This document shows, piece after piece, positions 48,456-57,802 of a stretch of 64,000 nucleotides of DNA. Source of the stretch: Mycobacteroides immunogenum (GTDB lineage Bacteria > Actinomycetota > Actinomycetes > Mycobacteriales > Mycobacteriaceae); NCBI RefSeq assembly GCF_001605725.1, contig NZ_CP011530.1:2604001-2668000 (forward strand). Direction: 5' to 3'. The notes beneath the pieces are model-generated. The model was given only the letters and a program-made list of their open reading frames with translations, searched no databases and had not been told where the DNA came from. Numbering within the stretch: the first letter of the stretch is position 1; the number at the start of each line of letters is the position of its first letter. The translations under genes and the position numbers were made by a program.

Positions 48456-48549
48456 TCGGTCAGCGTACGCCCGATCTGCCGGTGCGGCATTACGGTCTTG
48501 CCCGGCAAGGCAATTCGGGAAATGAAGCTGGAGTGCACTCCAGCTTCGG

Positions 48550-49233
48550 TCAGCTAACTCCGGCGGGGACGCCGCGGCTGACGTGCAGGGTCTGGCCGGT
48601 GATGTGACGCGCCTGCGGGCTGGTGAGGAACAACGCCAGCCGGGCAATCTCGCCGGCAATCAGCTCGTGCGTGTCCTCGGTGCTGTCGAGGCCGTCGTAG
48701 TTGGCCTCAGCCGACTGTCCGGGGGCGATGGTGTTGATGGTGATTCCGCGGGTGCCCATGCGTTCGGCCTGCTCGGCGGTCCATGCCGACAGCGCGGCCT
48801 TGGCCGCGGTGGTGGCGCCCGATCGGTCCCGGCTGCCCAGCGTGCACAGGTTGATGATCGCCGCCCCCGAACGGAGGTGATCCCCGATGGCCTGCACGGT
48901 CAGCACCGCGGTCAACACGCTCGACTCGTATCGCGACAACCACGCCTCGCCGGTGTCGGTGAGGGTGCCCAGATGCGGCCCCGGCTCGCTCCACACGGGA
49001 TTGGGGATGTTCACGATGGCATCGAGGTGCTGGGGGAAGAGCTCGACGTTCTCTTCCAGGCTGTCCGGGTCGGCGTTATCGCACACGATGGCGTCGACCT
49101 CGAGCTCCTTGGCGGCGATCTCCAGCTCATCTGCGTTGGGGCCGGTGATGACGACGCGATGGCCGGCGTTGCGGAATTCCGCGGCCACCGCCCGGCCGAC
49201 CTCGTTAACCGCTCCGGTTACCAGTACGTCCAT
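48550..49233 (-). CDS. short-chain dehydrogenase/reductase (Rv1856c-like)
   Basis: A 227-residue SDR. The cofactor fold starts MDVLVTGAVNEVGRAVAAEFRNAGH and continues with VCDNADPDSLEE. The expected Tyr-x3-Lys active site is degenerate: the position reads GATTAAKAALSAWTAEQA, with the Lys but no Tyr four residues before it, so catalytic ability is doubtful. RGITINTIAPGQSAEAN is the normal post-active-site segment. ATG at 49233 with GAGGAAGG 7-14 nt upstream. Likely co-transcribed with the downstream F420 oxidoreductase. Confidence 0.8.
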   Translation of the reverse strand: MDVLVTGAVNEVGRAVAAEFRNAGHRVVITGPNADELEIAAKELEVDAIVCDNADPDSLEENVELFPQHLDAIVNIPNPVWSEPGPHLGTLTDTGEAWLSRYESSVLTAVLTVQAIGDHLRSGAAIINLCTLGSRDRSGATTAAKAALSAWTAEQAERMGTRGITINTIAPGQSAEANYDGLDSTEDTHELIAGEIARLALFLTSPQARHITGQTLHVSRGVPAGVS

Positions 49234-49421
49234 GGCGGTACCTTCCTCACCTTCCTGCAAGCCTTACCGATCTGCACCTGTTGCCAGGCCTGATCAGCTT
49301 GATCGTGACACAACCCGGACCTCATGCCCCGGATTTAGCGGCCGGGTCGCGCGGGTTTGACGCCCAATATTACTGGACGGTAGCAATACCCTTGACCACC
49401 GCGTATCGGCCCGGCTGCGGC

Positions 49422-49427
49422 TAGGGT
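49422..49427 (+). promoter_or_regulatory. -10 element upstream of modA
   Basis: TAGGGT lies 7 nt before GTG 49435, indicating a leaderless or near-leaderless modABC transcript. The GTG at 49429 would lie too close to be used. Confidence 0.4.
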
Positions 49428-49434
49428 TGTGCCG

Positions 49435-50259
49435 GTGACCGGCAGCACATGGATTGTCCTGACCAGCAGAACGTGCAAATTTCTCGCCGCAACCCTTCTC
49501 TCGGGTTCGCTGATGGTGGCCGGTTGTGGCTCGCCGACCGCGTCCGAGGAGGGCTCGACGGCCACCTCTGCGGGCTCCGGCGCAGCGAGCGTCCAATTGC
49601 ATGTGCTGGCCGCGGCGTCGCTGCGCAAGGCCTTCACGGACATCGGGAAGTCCTTCGAGTCGACCCATGCCGGGACGACGGTCGAGTTCACCTTCGCGGG
49701 TTCCTCCGATCTGGTCACCCAGCTGACTCAGGGAGCGCCGGCCGACGTGCTGGCTACCGCGGATTCGGCGACCATGGACAAGGCTTGGAAGGCGCACTCG
49801 GTGATCAACCCTGTGGACTTCGCCGCAAATACGTTGACCATCGTGGTGGCGCCGGGAAACCCGAAGGGCATCGGCGGTTTTGCCGATCTGGCCCGCCCGG
49901 GCCTAGATGTGGTGGTGTGTGCTCCGCAGGTCCCGTGTGGAGCGGCGGCCGCCGCTACCTCGAAAGAGGCTGGGGTGCAATTGAATCCGGTCAGTGAGGA
50001 ATCCTCGGTGACCGATGTGTTGAATAAGGTGATCGCGGGCCAGGCCGATGCCGGACTGGTGTACTTCACCGACGCGAAGGCGGCGGGCGACAAGGTCACC
50101 GCTGTGAGGTTCCCCGAGGCGCAATCGATCTCGAATACCTATCCCATTGCGGTGACGTCGAATTCGCGTAATCCCGAACGTGCCAACCAATTCATCGAAA
50201 CCGTCAACGGCGATGTAGGGCACCAGATCTTGGCGGCGGCGGGGTTCTCCGCGCCGTGA
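49435..50259 (+). CDS. modA: molybdate ABC transporter, substrate-binding lipoprotein
   Basis: A 274-residue lipoprotein: signal [17 protein letters not shown] with lipobox VAGC, then the ModA fold with [48 protein letters not shown] and [25 protein letters not shown]. The oxyanion-binding Ser residues (AAASL; AGSSDL) are present. GTG at 49435 is chosen from the -10 spacing. It overlaps modB. Molybdate captured here feeds molybdopterin enzymes such as the nitrate reductase encoded 3.5 kb downstream. Confidence 0.9.
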   Translation: MTGSTWIVLTSRTCKFLAATLLSGSLMVAGCGSPTASEEGSTATSAGSGAASVQLHVLAAASLRKAFTDIGKSFESTHAGTTVEFTFAGSSDLVTQLTQGAPADVLATADSATMDKAWKAHSVINPVDFAANTLTIVVAPGNPKGIGGFADLARPGLDVVVCAPQVPCGAAAAATSKEAGVQLNPVSEESSVTDVLNKVIAGQADAGLVYFTDAKAAGDKVTAVRFPEAQSISNTYPIAVTSNSRNPERANQFIETVNGDVGHQILAAAGFSAP

Positions 50260-51050
50260 GTCCGGCCCCGGGCCTGCCGCGCTGGGTTTATCTGCCCGCG
50301 GCCATCGGGGCAGTACTCATTGTGCTGCCGCTGCTCGCGCTGGTGGTGAAAGCCGACTGGGCGCAATTCCCGGCGCTGGTCGGCAGCCCCGCGTCACAGG
50401 CGGCACTGCTGCTCAGTGTCAGGACATGCCTGGCAAGTACAGCGCTGTGTCTGCTGTTTGGGGTGCCGCTGGCCGTGGTGCTGGCGCGCGGGCCCCGGCA
50501 GCTGACCCGGGTGCTGCGCCCGATGATCCTGCTACCGCTGGTGCTTCCGCCCGTCGTTGGCGGTATCGCGCTGCTCTACGCCTTCGGCAAGTTGGGGCTG
50601 CTCGGCCATTACCTGGACGCGGCGGGAATCCGCATCGCCTTCTCCACCTCTGCCGTGGTGCTGGCACAGACCTTCGTCTCCCTGCCGTTTCTTGTCATCA
50701 GTCTGCAGGGTGCGCTCGCCGCGACCGGGCAGCGGTACGACGATGTGGCGGCGAGCCTGGGCGCACCTCCCACCACCGTGCTGCGCCGGGTCTCGCTGCC
50801 CCTGGTGATGCCGGCGTTGGCCTCGGGCACGGTGCTGGCGTTCGCGCGGTCGCTGGGCGAGTTCGGTGCGACGCTGACATTCGCGGGATCGAGGCAAGGT
50901 GTGACACGCACGCTGCCTTTGGAGATCTACCTACAACGCGAATCCGATCCACAGTCGGCGGTGGCGCTGTCGCTGCTGTTGGTGGCAGTCGCGGCGGTGG
51001 TCCTTGCCGTGGTCGGTGCGCGCACCTGGCGCCCCGTTGGGTGGCGGTAG
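50256..51050 (+). CDS. modB: molybdate ABC transporter, permease
   Basis: A 264-residue inner-membrane permease with about six helices ([59 protein letters not shown] and others) and the EAA-type coupling loop [25 protein letters not shown] that contacts ModC. GTG at 50256 overlaps the modA stop by 4 nt, and its stop shares a base with the modC start. Confidence 0.9.
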   Translation: MSPAPGLPRWVYLPAAIGAVLIVLPLLALVVKADWAQFPALVGSPASQAALLLSVRTCLASTALCLLFGVPLAVVLARGPRQLTRVLRPMILLPLVLPPVVGGIALLYAFGKLGLLGHYLDAAGIRIAFSTSAVVLAQTFVSLPFLVISLQGALAATGQRYDDVAASLGAPPTTVLRRVSLPLVMPALASGTVLAFARSLGEFGATLTFAGSRQGVTRTLPLEIYLQRESDPQSAVALSLLLVAVAAVVLAVVGARTWRPVGWR

Positions 51051-52114
51051 TGAGCGAGCTGCGGTTCGACGCGGGACATGCCGGCCGGGGAGTGCGGGCG
51101 GCCTTCACCGTCGCTGCCGGCGAGACATTGGCGATCGTCGGCCCGAACGGAGCGGGAAAGTCCACCGTGCTGGCACTCGTCGCCGGGCTGCTGCGTCCCG
51201 ACACCGGGGAGATCAGTCTTGGCGATCATGTGCTGGCGCACTGTGGCACCGGCACATTCGTTCCCACTCATCGGCGACGGACAGCTCTGCTGTTGCAGGA
51301 GGCGCTGTTGTTCCCGCATCTGAGTGTGGCGGGCAATGTCGAGTTCGGGATTCGTGGTGGGCGCGGTGACGTATCCACCAGGCGCGATCATTGGCTCGAC
51401 GCTGTCGGCGCGGGCGACCTCGCCACGCGTCGCCCCGGTGAATTGTCCGGGGGGCAGGCGCAGCGGGTGGCCATCGCACGCGCACTCGCGACCGAACCCG
51501 ATCTGGTGCTGCTCGATGAGCCGTTGGTTGGGCTGGACGCCGACAGCGCGCCCGCCATCCGGGCGCTGCTGGGTCAGGTGCTGGGACGTGATGGCCAAAG
51601 TGCGCTGATCGTGACCCACGACATTATGGACGCGGTCGCGATTGCTGACCGCGTGATGGTTCTGGATTCTGGGCGGGTGGCCGAGCTCGGGGATACGGCC
51701 ACCGTATTGGCGCGTCCCACCAGCCAGTTCGGTGCGCGTTTTGCGGGAGTGAACTTTGTCCGCGGCATTGCGGGGGAGGGCGGAGCCCTGCACGCCGGCG
51801 ACCTCGTGCTCCACGGGGTATGGTCCGGGCCCGGCGGCCCGGCACACGAGCAGCATGCCGTCGCGGTGTTCAGGCCGCGTGATGTCGCGGTACACCTGTC
51901 CGCGCCGGGCGGAAGTCCGCGCAACGTGATTGCCGTGTCCATCACGACCCTCACCGCACATGACGACAGCGTGGTTGTAACGGCAACCGCTGGGGTCACG
52001 ATATTCACGGCGCACATCACCGCGGCTGCCGCGGCAGAACTGAGGTTGACGCCTGGCGCGTCGGCATACTTTGCCGTGAAGGCCCACGAGGTCGTCATTC
52101 AGGCGGCGCAATAG
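51050..52114 (+). CDS. modC: molybdate ABC transporter, ATPase
   Basis: A 354-residue ATPase: Walker A GPNGAGKST, Q-loop LLLQEALLFPHLS, signature LSGGQAQRVAIARAL, Walker B LVLLDEPLVGLD and switch His in LIVTHDIMD. The C-terminal 110 residues form a TOBE/Mop-like domain (NVIAVSITTLTAHDDSVVVTATAG) that in ModC proteins binds molybdate and inhibits transport. GTG at 51050 follows the modB stop by overlap; a GTG at 51041 is less likely. Completes the modABC operon. Confidence 0.9.
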   Translation: MSELRFDAGHAGRGVRAAFTVAAGETLAIVGPNGAGKSTVLALVAGLLRPDTGEISLGDHVLAHCGTGTFVPTHRRRTALLLQEALLFPHLSVAGNVEFGIRGGRGDVSTRRDHWLDAVGAGDLATRRPGELSGGQAQRVAIARALATEPDLVLLDEPLVGLDADSAPAIRALLGQVLGRDGQSALIVTHDIMDAVAIADRVMVLDSGRVAELGDTATVLARPTSQFGARFAGVNFVRGIAGEGGALHAGDLVLHGVWSGPGGPAHEQHAVAVFRPRDVAVHLSAPGGSPRNVIAVSITTLTAHDDSVVVTATAGVTIFTAHITAAAAAELRLTPGASAYFAVKAHEVVIQAAQ

Positions 52115-52284
52115 CTGGGGACGGGGACTTGGAGAGGAAACCTATGTTTGCTTCTGGTCGACCAAACCCCTTGTCACCGCGTCGAATAATCTCGAATGGG
52201 CGCTTCTGGCGGCTTTCGCCAAATAGGGCGCGCCGATTGCCGGTTACGCTTGCACGTGCACAACAAAACGGTACGTTCATTGGC

Positions 52285-53319
52285 ATGCAGCAACCACGGG
52301 CGATAGCGGCGCCGAATCGGACACACCGGGCGCGAGTGATAGCGGCGGCCATCGCGGTCACGTCGCTGTCCGGGGCGGGGGCCTACACCTTGGGCGCCTT
52401 GGGTGCGGTGCCCGTCGGTCAGGCGCCGGCATCGGTGCGCACGGCGAATATCCACCTGGTGACCACCGACGCACCGCCGCCGCCCGCACCGCCCGCAACG
52501 CCGGCTCCCGGTCAACCCGCGCCCAACCCGGAAACGCCTACGACGGTGACGACGCCTCCGCCGGCACCGGCTCCGGGTCAACCCGCGCCTACCCCGCCGC
52601 CGGTCCCCGGCGCCCCGGCCGACGGCGGCCGCGTCAACAACGATCAAGGTGGGTTCAGTTTCGTTGTGCCCCAAGGCTGGATGCAGTCGGACGCGCGCCG
52701 GCTGACGTACGGGTCGGCGCTGCTGACCAATCCCGCCGCGCCCAACGGCAGCATTCTGTTGGGACGCTTGGACCTCAAGCTTTTCGCCGGGGCCGAGCCG
52801 GACAACCAGAAGGCCGCGCGCCGGCTTGCCTCGGATATGGGTGAATTCTTCATGCCGTACCCGGGCAACCGCGTGAATCAGGAAGATCAGAGCTTCGATG
52901 TGGCGGGGATGTCCGCGGCTTCCTCATATTACGAGGTCAAGTTTGATGACGCGGCCAAGGAGCCGGGCCAAATCTGGGCCGCCGCCGTGGGGAAGGGCAA
53001 GGATCGCTGGTTCATCGTCTGGCTGGGTACCTCTGCGTCGCCCGTCGACAAGGGTGTGGCCAAGGCGTTGACCGAGTCGATCCGTCCCTGGACACCGCCG
53101 ACTCCGCCATCTCCCGCGGCCGCACCGCCCGCGGACCCGAACCAACCGCCGCCCGCGGACCCGAATCAGCCGCCGCTGCCGCCGGCTGATCCGAACCAGC
53201 CCGCTGCTCCGGCGGCGCCTGCCGCACCCGCAGCACCCGCGCCGGAGCCGGCCGCGCCGGGACAACCCGCGCCGCCGGCACCGCCCGCCGCACCTGCTGC
53301 GCCCGGCGTGCCGGTTTAG
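52285..53319 (+). CDS. apa: alanine/proline-rich secreted antigen Apa (fibronectin attachment protein, ModD)
   Basis: A 344-residue secreted protein. The core VNNDQGGFSFVVPQGWMQSDARRLTYGSALL, LGRLDLKLFAGAEPDNQKAARRLASDMGEFFMPYPG, SYYEVKFDDAAKEPGQIW and WLGTSASPVDKGVAKALTESIRPW is the Apa domain known to bind fibronectin and be mannosylated in M. tuberculosis (Rv1860). Pro/Ala-rich segments flank it, with repeated PADPNQPP units near the end. ATG at 52285 gives a 38-residue leader whose helix AAAIAVTSLSGAGAYTLGALG may be a signal peptide. The order modC-apa matches Rv1859-Rv1860. Confidence 0.9.
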   Translation: MQQPRAIAAPNRTHRARVIAAAIAVTSLSGAGAYTLGALGAVPVGQAPASVRTANIHLVTTDAPPPPAPPATPAPGQPAPNPETPTTVTTPPPAPAPGQPAPTPPPVPGAPADGGRVNNDQGGFSFVVPQGWMQSDARRLTYGSALLTNPAAPNGSILLGRLDLKLFAGAEPDNQKAARRLASDMGEFFMPYPGNRVNQEDQSFDVAGMSAASSYYEVKFDDAAKEPGQIWAAAVGKGKDRWFIVWLGTSASPVDKGVAKALTESIRPWTPPTPPSPAAAPPADPNQPPPADPNQPPLPPADPNQPAAPAAPAAPAAPAPEPAAPGQPAPPAPPAAPAAPGVPV

Positions 53320-53371
53320 GGCACTTTGTAGTTCGTTGCCCGACCGGTCGGCGTGCGCGCCGGGGAAGCGC

Positions 53372-53647
53372 CTAGCTTTTGGTCTTCCCCGCGATGAATT
53401 TGTAGACGACCAGCAGAATCACCGCGCCGACCAGTGCGCCGAGGAACGCGTGATTGATCGGCGGGGTAACGGTGAACTTGTGCGGAGCGAACACCAAGCT
53501 TCCCAGCGTGCCGCCGACATATCCGCCGACGATGCCTAGCAACGCCGTCGCGATCCAGCCGAAGTTTTCCTTGCCGGGCACGATCAACCGAGCGATCCAG
53601 CCCACGATCAGGCCGAGAATGATCATCCAAATGATGTTCAACACCAT
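53372..53647 (-). CDS. GlsB/YeaQ/YmgE-family small membrane protein (Rv1861-like)
   Basis: A 91-residue protein with three hydrophobic segments: LNIIWMIILGLIVGWIARLIVPG, GWIATALLGIVGGYVGGTLGSLVF and HAFLGALVGAVILLVVYKFIAGK. The repeated GxxxG helices and the Gly-rich second segment mark the transglycosylase-associated family, often linked to stress; no enzymatic role is known. Convergent with apa, as Rv1860-Rv1861. Confidence 0.85.
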   Translation of the reverse strand: MVLNIIWMIILGLIVGWIARLIVPGKENFGWIATALLGIVGGYVGGTLGSLVFAPHKFTVTPPINHAFLGALVGAVILLVVYKFIAGKTKS

Positions 53648-53792
53648 GTCTAGCTCCTCGCGTATCTGTACTTCAGGAAACGAGCGTCGACCCGGTGCTG
53701 ATGCTAGTGGAACGGCGCTTCCTGGGCGCTATTACCGCGCGCGACGGGCAATGAGCGCCTCACACCGCGTGGGTCGGTGCCGTGAGGACGCT

Positions 53793-53808
53793 GTGACAGC
53801 CGGATAAC
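53793..53808. promoter_or_regulatory. possible GlnR box upstream of nasN
   Basis: GTGAC-AGCCGG-ATAAC fits the GlnR pattern of mycobacteria and streptomycetes (GTnAC-n6-GnnAC; AC-n9-AC) except for A in place of G at the start of the second half. It lies 45 nt before nasN, a plausible place for nitrogen-controlled activation. Confidence 0.4.
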
Positions 53809-53852
53809 GCTGACGGAAGAATCCGGGAATCTGCCTCGCACACCATGGCGGA

Positions 53853-56800
53853 GTGACTGAGACAAGCGCGCCGCCCGCCGCGCGTCGCGCCGCATGTTCG
53901 TACTGCGGCGTCGGCTGCGGTGTCGTGGTGCGCGCTGACGACCGCGCGGCGGGCCCGGTCACGATCGCCACTGTCGAAGGCGACACCTTGCACCCGAGTA
54001 ACCACGGGCGTTTGTGCACCAAGGGAGCTACCCATGCGCAGTTGATGGCGGCCGACGGACGAATGACGGCGGCGCACATCCGTGCCGCGCGGGGGCAGGA
54101 ACCGGTTCCCGCACCGTTGAAGACAGCGATCGCCGAGGCGGGCCGTCGGCTGCGCCAGGTCCTCGACACTGATGGGCCGGACGCGATCGCGCTGTATGTG
54201 TCCGGCCAGATGACCCTGGAGGCGCAGTATCTGGCCAACAAGCTTGCCAAGGGCTACCTCCGCACCTCGCATATTGAGTCGAACTCCCGGCTTTGCATGG
54301 CAAGCGCGGGCACGGGATATACACAGTCGCTGGGTGCCGACGGACCGCCCGGTTCTTATTCGGACATCGAACACAGCGACCTGTTTCTTGTCATTGGCGC
54401 GAACATGGCCGATTGTCACCCGATCCTGTTCCTGCGCATGGCCGACCGGCTTGGCAGTGGTGCACGGCTGATCGTGGTGGATCCGCGGCGCACTGCCACC
54501 GCCGACCGGGCCGATCTGTTTTTGCAGATCACCGCGGGCACCGATCTGGCTCTACTCAATGGGTTACTGCACCTACTGGTCGAGAACGGTGATATCGACG
54601 CCGAATTCATCGCCGGACATACGGAGGGCTGGGCGGGCATGCCCGAGTTCCTCGCTGGCTATGCGCCGGCTGTCGTGGCGGCGATCACCGGACTGGCCGA
54701 GGACGATATTCGTACCGCCGCCCGATGGATTGGGGAAGCGCGCGAATGGATGACATTGTGGACGATGGGGCTCAACCAGAGCACTCACGGCACCTGGAAC
54801 ACCAATGCCATCTGCAATCTGCATCTCGCGACCGGAGCCATCTGCCGACCCGGCAGCGGACCGTTTTCTTTGACCGGACAGCCAAATGCGATGGGCGGCA
54901 GGGAAATGGGCTACATGGGGCCCGGGCTACCGGGTCAACGCTCCGTCAAATCCGCGGCCGATCGCGAGTTCGTCGAGCGGCAATGGCGACTGGCGCCAGG
55001 CTCTATCCGCGCGGAATTCGGTACCGGCACTGTCGATATGTTCACCCAGATGGCCACAGGGAGCATCAAGGCGTGTTGGATCATCTGTACGAACCCAGTT
55101 GCCTCGGTGGCGAATAGACAAAACGTCATCGAAGGACTGCGGCGCGCGGAATTGGTGATCGCCCAGGACGCATTCCTGGCCACGGCCACCAACGGGTACG
55201 CCGACATACTTCTGCCGGCCGCGCTGTGGGCTGAATCAGACGGTGTATCCATCAACTCCGAGCGCACGGCCACCCTGACAAGCCAGGTGGTGCAGGCCCC
55301 TGGTGACGCCCAACCCGACTGGCGGCTGATCTGTGATATTGCCGCCGCGATGGGTTTCGGGGACGCGTTCGACTACTCCTCGAGTGAGCAGATCTTTGAG
55401 GAGATCCGGGCATTCTGGAACCCGCGCACCGGATACGACATGCGCGGCATCAGCTATGCGAGGCTGCGGCAGGGGCCGGTGCAATGGCCCTGTCCAAGCG
55501 TGGATTCGGGGGATCGCAACCCGATTCGCTACCTGAACGACGGAATCAGCCAGCACCTTCATACCGACGGCGCTGACGTCGTACCGCGGCTGGCCTTCCC
55601 GACCCCGTCTCGCCGGGCAGTGTTCCATGCCCGCGCGCACCGTCAGCCCGCGGAGCTGCCCGGCGAGGGATATGCCATGGTTCTCAACACCGGACGCCTG
55701 CAACACCATTGGCATACGTTGACCAAGACTGGGCGGATCAAGACTCTTGACCGATTGCACCCATCGCCGTTCGTGGAGATCCACCCGCACGATGCTGCGA
55801 CGTTGGGCATCGCCGACGGCGACATCGTCGAAATCGCCTCGCGCCGGGGTAGCGCGGAGCTGCCCGCAATCGTCAGCGACAAGGTGAAGCGCGGCAGCTG
55901 TTTTGCGCCCTTTCACTGGAATGACGCGCACGGACCGGGCCTGACGATCAACGCCGTGACAAACGATGCCGTCGATCCGGATTCACTGCAACCCGAGTTC
56001 AAGGTGAGCGCCGTCGCGCTGCGACCGACCGGGCGGGCGGTCGCCGACACCGCGCCGGCGAAGCAGACGAAAACCTTGGGGGACATCGCAATTCTCTGGA
56101 CCTCGCAGACCGGGAATGCCGAGATGGCGGCGGTCTCGGTGTGCCGGGTCCTGCGAACGGCGGGAATCTCGGCCACGATCACCGCGATGGACGAGTGTGA
56201 TCCCGATGATCTGGTGGCGGTCCGCACCGCAGTGGTCATCGCCAGTAGTTTCGGTGAGGGTGGGCCGCCTGACAATGGATCGCGATTCTGGGAAGCGTTG
56301 TCAGGATATGTAAAACCCTTGAACCACCTGCGTTATGCGGTGCTGGGGTTCGGTGACCGTGCGTACGCGAACTTCTGCGGTCATGCCAGGGCGCTCGACG
56401 AACGGCTGTGTGAGCTGGGCGCAAGCCCGGTGCTCGGCCGGGTGGACGGTGAGGCCACCGATCGAACGCTTGTCGCGTCCTGGACTGCCGACTTGCTGGA
56501 GACGATCGGGGAGGGTGCCACCGCGATCACCGAGACCGTGAGAACGCTGCGCAGCACGGGGCTACCGGCGGCCGCACCGGAACGCTTCACGCGGGCAGCG
56601 CCCATTCTGGCGGCACTGTCGCACAACGAGATTCTCTCCGCGCCGGGCTCTGATAAAGAGGTGCGCCGCATCGAGTTCGATCTGACGGGCCACGATGTGG
56701 CCTATTCGGTGGGTGACGCGCTGGGGATCTATCCGACGAACCGTGAGGAAGATGTCCAGCGTTGGCTCGAAGCAACCGGTTTGGATGCCGGGCTTCCCAT

Positions 56801-57701
56801 AGCCGTCGACGGGGGCGAGCTTCCCCTGGCCACCGCATTGACCGATCACTACGACATCTGCCGGGTCACCGATGATCTGCTGCGTTTCGTCGCCGAGCGG
56901 CGCCGCGACAAACACTCGATCAAGTTGTTGCGGGGTTCCGATACTGAGGCGCGTGCGGTGTGGCTGCGGGGCCGTAATGCCCTGGACGTGATCCGCGAAT
57001 TCCCGGTCCGCGCCGATCTCGAGGAGTGGCGGCAGGTTCTGATCCGGCTCACTCCGCGTCAATACTCCATTTCGTCGAGCCCTTTGGTCAGCCCACAGGC
57101 CATTTCGCTGGCGGTGTCGATCGTGCGGTATCGCGGGCCGGACGGCTCGTCGCGAGGTGGTGTGGGATCGACCTTCCTGGCCGACCGGGCCCAGCGACTG
57201 CCCGTCCCGATTTTCCTGCAGCGGTCGCCACATTTCCGCCCGCCGGAGGCTTCTGACACGCCGATGATCATGGTGGGGCCCGGCACCGGGATCGCGCCAT
57301 TCCGGGGGTTCCTGCAGGAACGTCGGGCACTCGGGCATACCGGAGCCAACTGGCTGTTTTTCGGTGATCAGCACCGGTCCGAGCATTTCTACTATCGCGA
57401 CGAGCTCGACGGTTTCCTGCGCGACGGCTCATTGCGCAGGCTCGATCTCGCGTTCTCGCGTGACCAGGCCAAACGCATCTATGTTCAGCACCGCATGATG
57501 GAACAGGGAGCACAACTGTGGCGGTGGCTCTGTGGGGGTGCGCATCTGTACGTGTGTGGCGATGCCAGCCGGATGGCCAAGGATGTCGACAGCACGCTAC
57601 TGGCCATCGCCCAGAAGTACGGAAGGCTCTCGGGAGAGCAAGCTCTAGAGTTCCGCAAGGAGTTGGTGGCGCAGAAGCGTTATGTCCGCGACGTGTACTA
57701 G
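53853..57701 (+). CDS. nasN: fused assimilatory nitrate reductase, NasN type (Mo-bisMGD + flavodoxin + FAD/NADPH reductase)
   Basis: A 1282-residue fusion. N-terminal molybdopterin oxidoreductase: [4Fe-4S] cysteines 15, 18, 22 and 55 (CSYCGVGC... GRLCTKG), the Mo-ligand Cys148 in NSRLCMASA, GANMADCHPILFLRM, GQPNAMGGREMGYM and the MGD-binding C-terminal domain (MVLNTGRLQHHWHTLTKTGR). From about residue 745 a flavodoxin domain (ILWTSQTGNAEMAA, IASSFGEGGPPDN), then from about 915 a cytochrome-P450-reductase-like FAD/NADPH module (RQYSISSSP, GVGSTFLADRA, GPGTGIAPFRGFLQERR). The one-protein layout matches the assimilatory NADPH-nitrate reductase described in M. smegmatis. GTG at 53853 is the only start near the Cys motif. 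Confidence 0.85.
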   Translation: MTETSAPPAARRAACSYCGVGCGVVVRADDRAAGPVTIATVEGDTLHPSNHGRLCTKGATHAQLMAADGRMTAAHIRAARGQEPVPAPLKTAIAEAGRRLRQVLDTDGPDAIALYVSGQMTLEAQYLANKLAKGYLRTSHIESNSRLCMASAGTGYTQSLGADGPPGSYSDIEHSDLFLVIGANMADCHPILFLRMADRLGSGARLIVVDPRRTATADRADLFLQITAGTDLALLNGLLHLLVENGDIDAEFIAGHTEGWAGMPEFLAGYAPAVVAAITGLAEDDIRTAARWIGEAREWMTLWTMGLNQSTHGTWNTNAICNLHLATGAICRPGSGPFSLTGQPNAMGGREMGYMGPGLPGQRSVKSAADREFVERQWRLAPGSIRAEFGTGTVDMFTQMATGSIKACWIICTNPVASVANRQNVIEGLRRAELVIAQDAFLATATNGYADILLPAALWAESDGVSINSERTATLTSQVVQAPGDAQPDWRLICDIAAAMGFGDAFDYSSSEQIFEEIRAFWNPRTGYDMRGISYARLRQGPVQWPCPSVDSGDRNPIRYLNDGISQHLHTDGADVVPRLAFPTPSRRAVFHARAHRQPAELPGEGYAMVLNTGRLQHHWHTLTKTGRIKTLDRLHPSPFVEIHPHDAATLGIADGDIVEIASRRGSAELPAIVSDKVKRGSCFAPFHWNDAHGPGLTINAVTNDAVDPDSLQPEFKVSAVALRPTGRAVADTAPAKQTKTLGDIAILWTSQTGNAEMAAVSVCRVLRTAGISATITAMDECDPDDLVAVRTAVVIASSFGEGGPPDNGSRFWEALSGYVKPLNHLRYAVLGFGDRAYANFCGHARALDERLCELGASPVLGRVDGEATDRTLVASWTADLLETIGEGATAITETVRTLRSTGLPAAAPERFTRAAPILAALSHNEILSAPGSDKEVRRIEFDLTGHDVAYSVGDALGIYPTNREEDVQRWLEATGLDAGLPIAVDGGELPLATALTDHYDICRVTDDLLRFVAERRRDKHSIKLLRGSDTEARAVWLRGRNALDVIREFPVRADLEEWRQVLIRLTPRQYSISSSPLVSPQAISLAVSIVRYRGPDGSSRGGVGSTFLADRAQRLPVPIFLQRSPHFRPPEASDTPMIMVGPGTGIAPFRGFLQERRALGHTGANWLFFGDQHRSEHFYYRDELDGFLRDGSLRRLDLAFSRDQAKRIYVQHRMMEQGAQLWRWLCGGAHLYVCGDASRMAKDVDSTLLAIAQKYGRLSGEQALEFRKELVAQKRYVRDVY

Positions 57702-57722
57702 GACACGTCGGCTATATTCGTG

Positions 57723-57786
57723 ACGCGCGATGGATCTCGCCAGGGCTTGTCCCGAACCGCCACTGACGGCTGATAGTTCCTGTGTT
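57723..57786 (+). promoter_or_regulatory. probable fluoride (crcB) riboswitch
   Basis: Conserved blocks occur in the right order: GATGGATCTCGCC (57729-57741), an extra GGG/CCC hairpin (57743-57753), GAACCGCC (57754-57761) and GGCTGATAGTTCCT (57768-57781). GCC/GGC form the short P2-type stem, and GGATCT can pair with AGTTCC (one mismatch) as in the fluoride aptamer. It ends immediately before a crcB pair, its known target. Confidence 0.7.
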
Positions 57787-57802
57787 GATGTGTCGTGACA
57801 CG

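Noticed and set aside
49305..49320. GTGAC-N6-CGGAC as a GlnR box before modA
   Set aside because: The second half is a poor match; AC-n9-AC alone is common by chance in GC-rich DNA.
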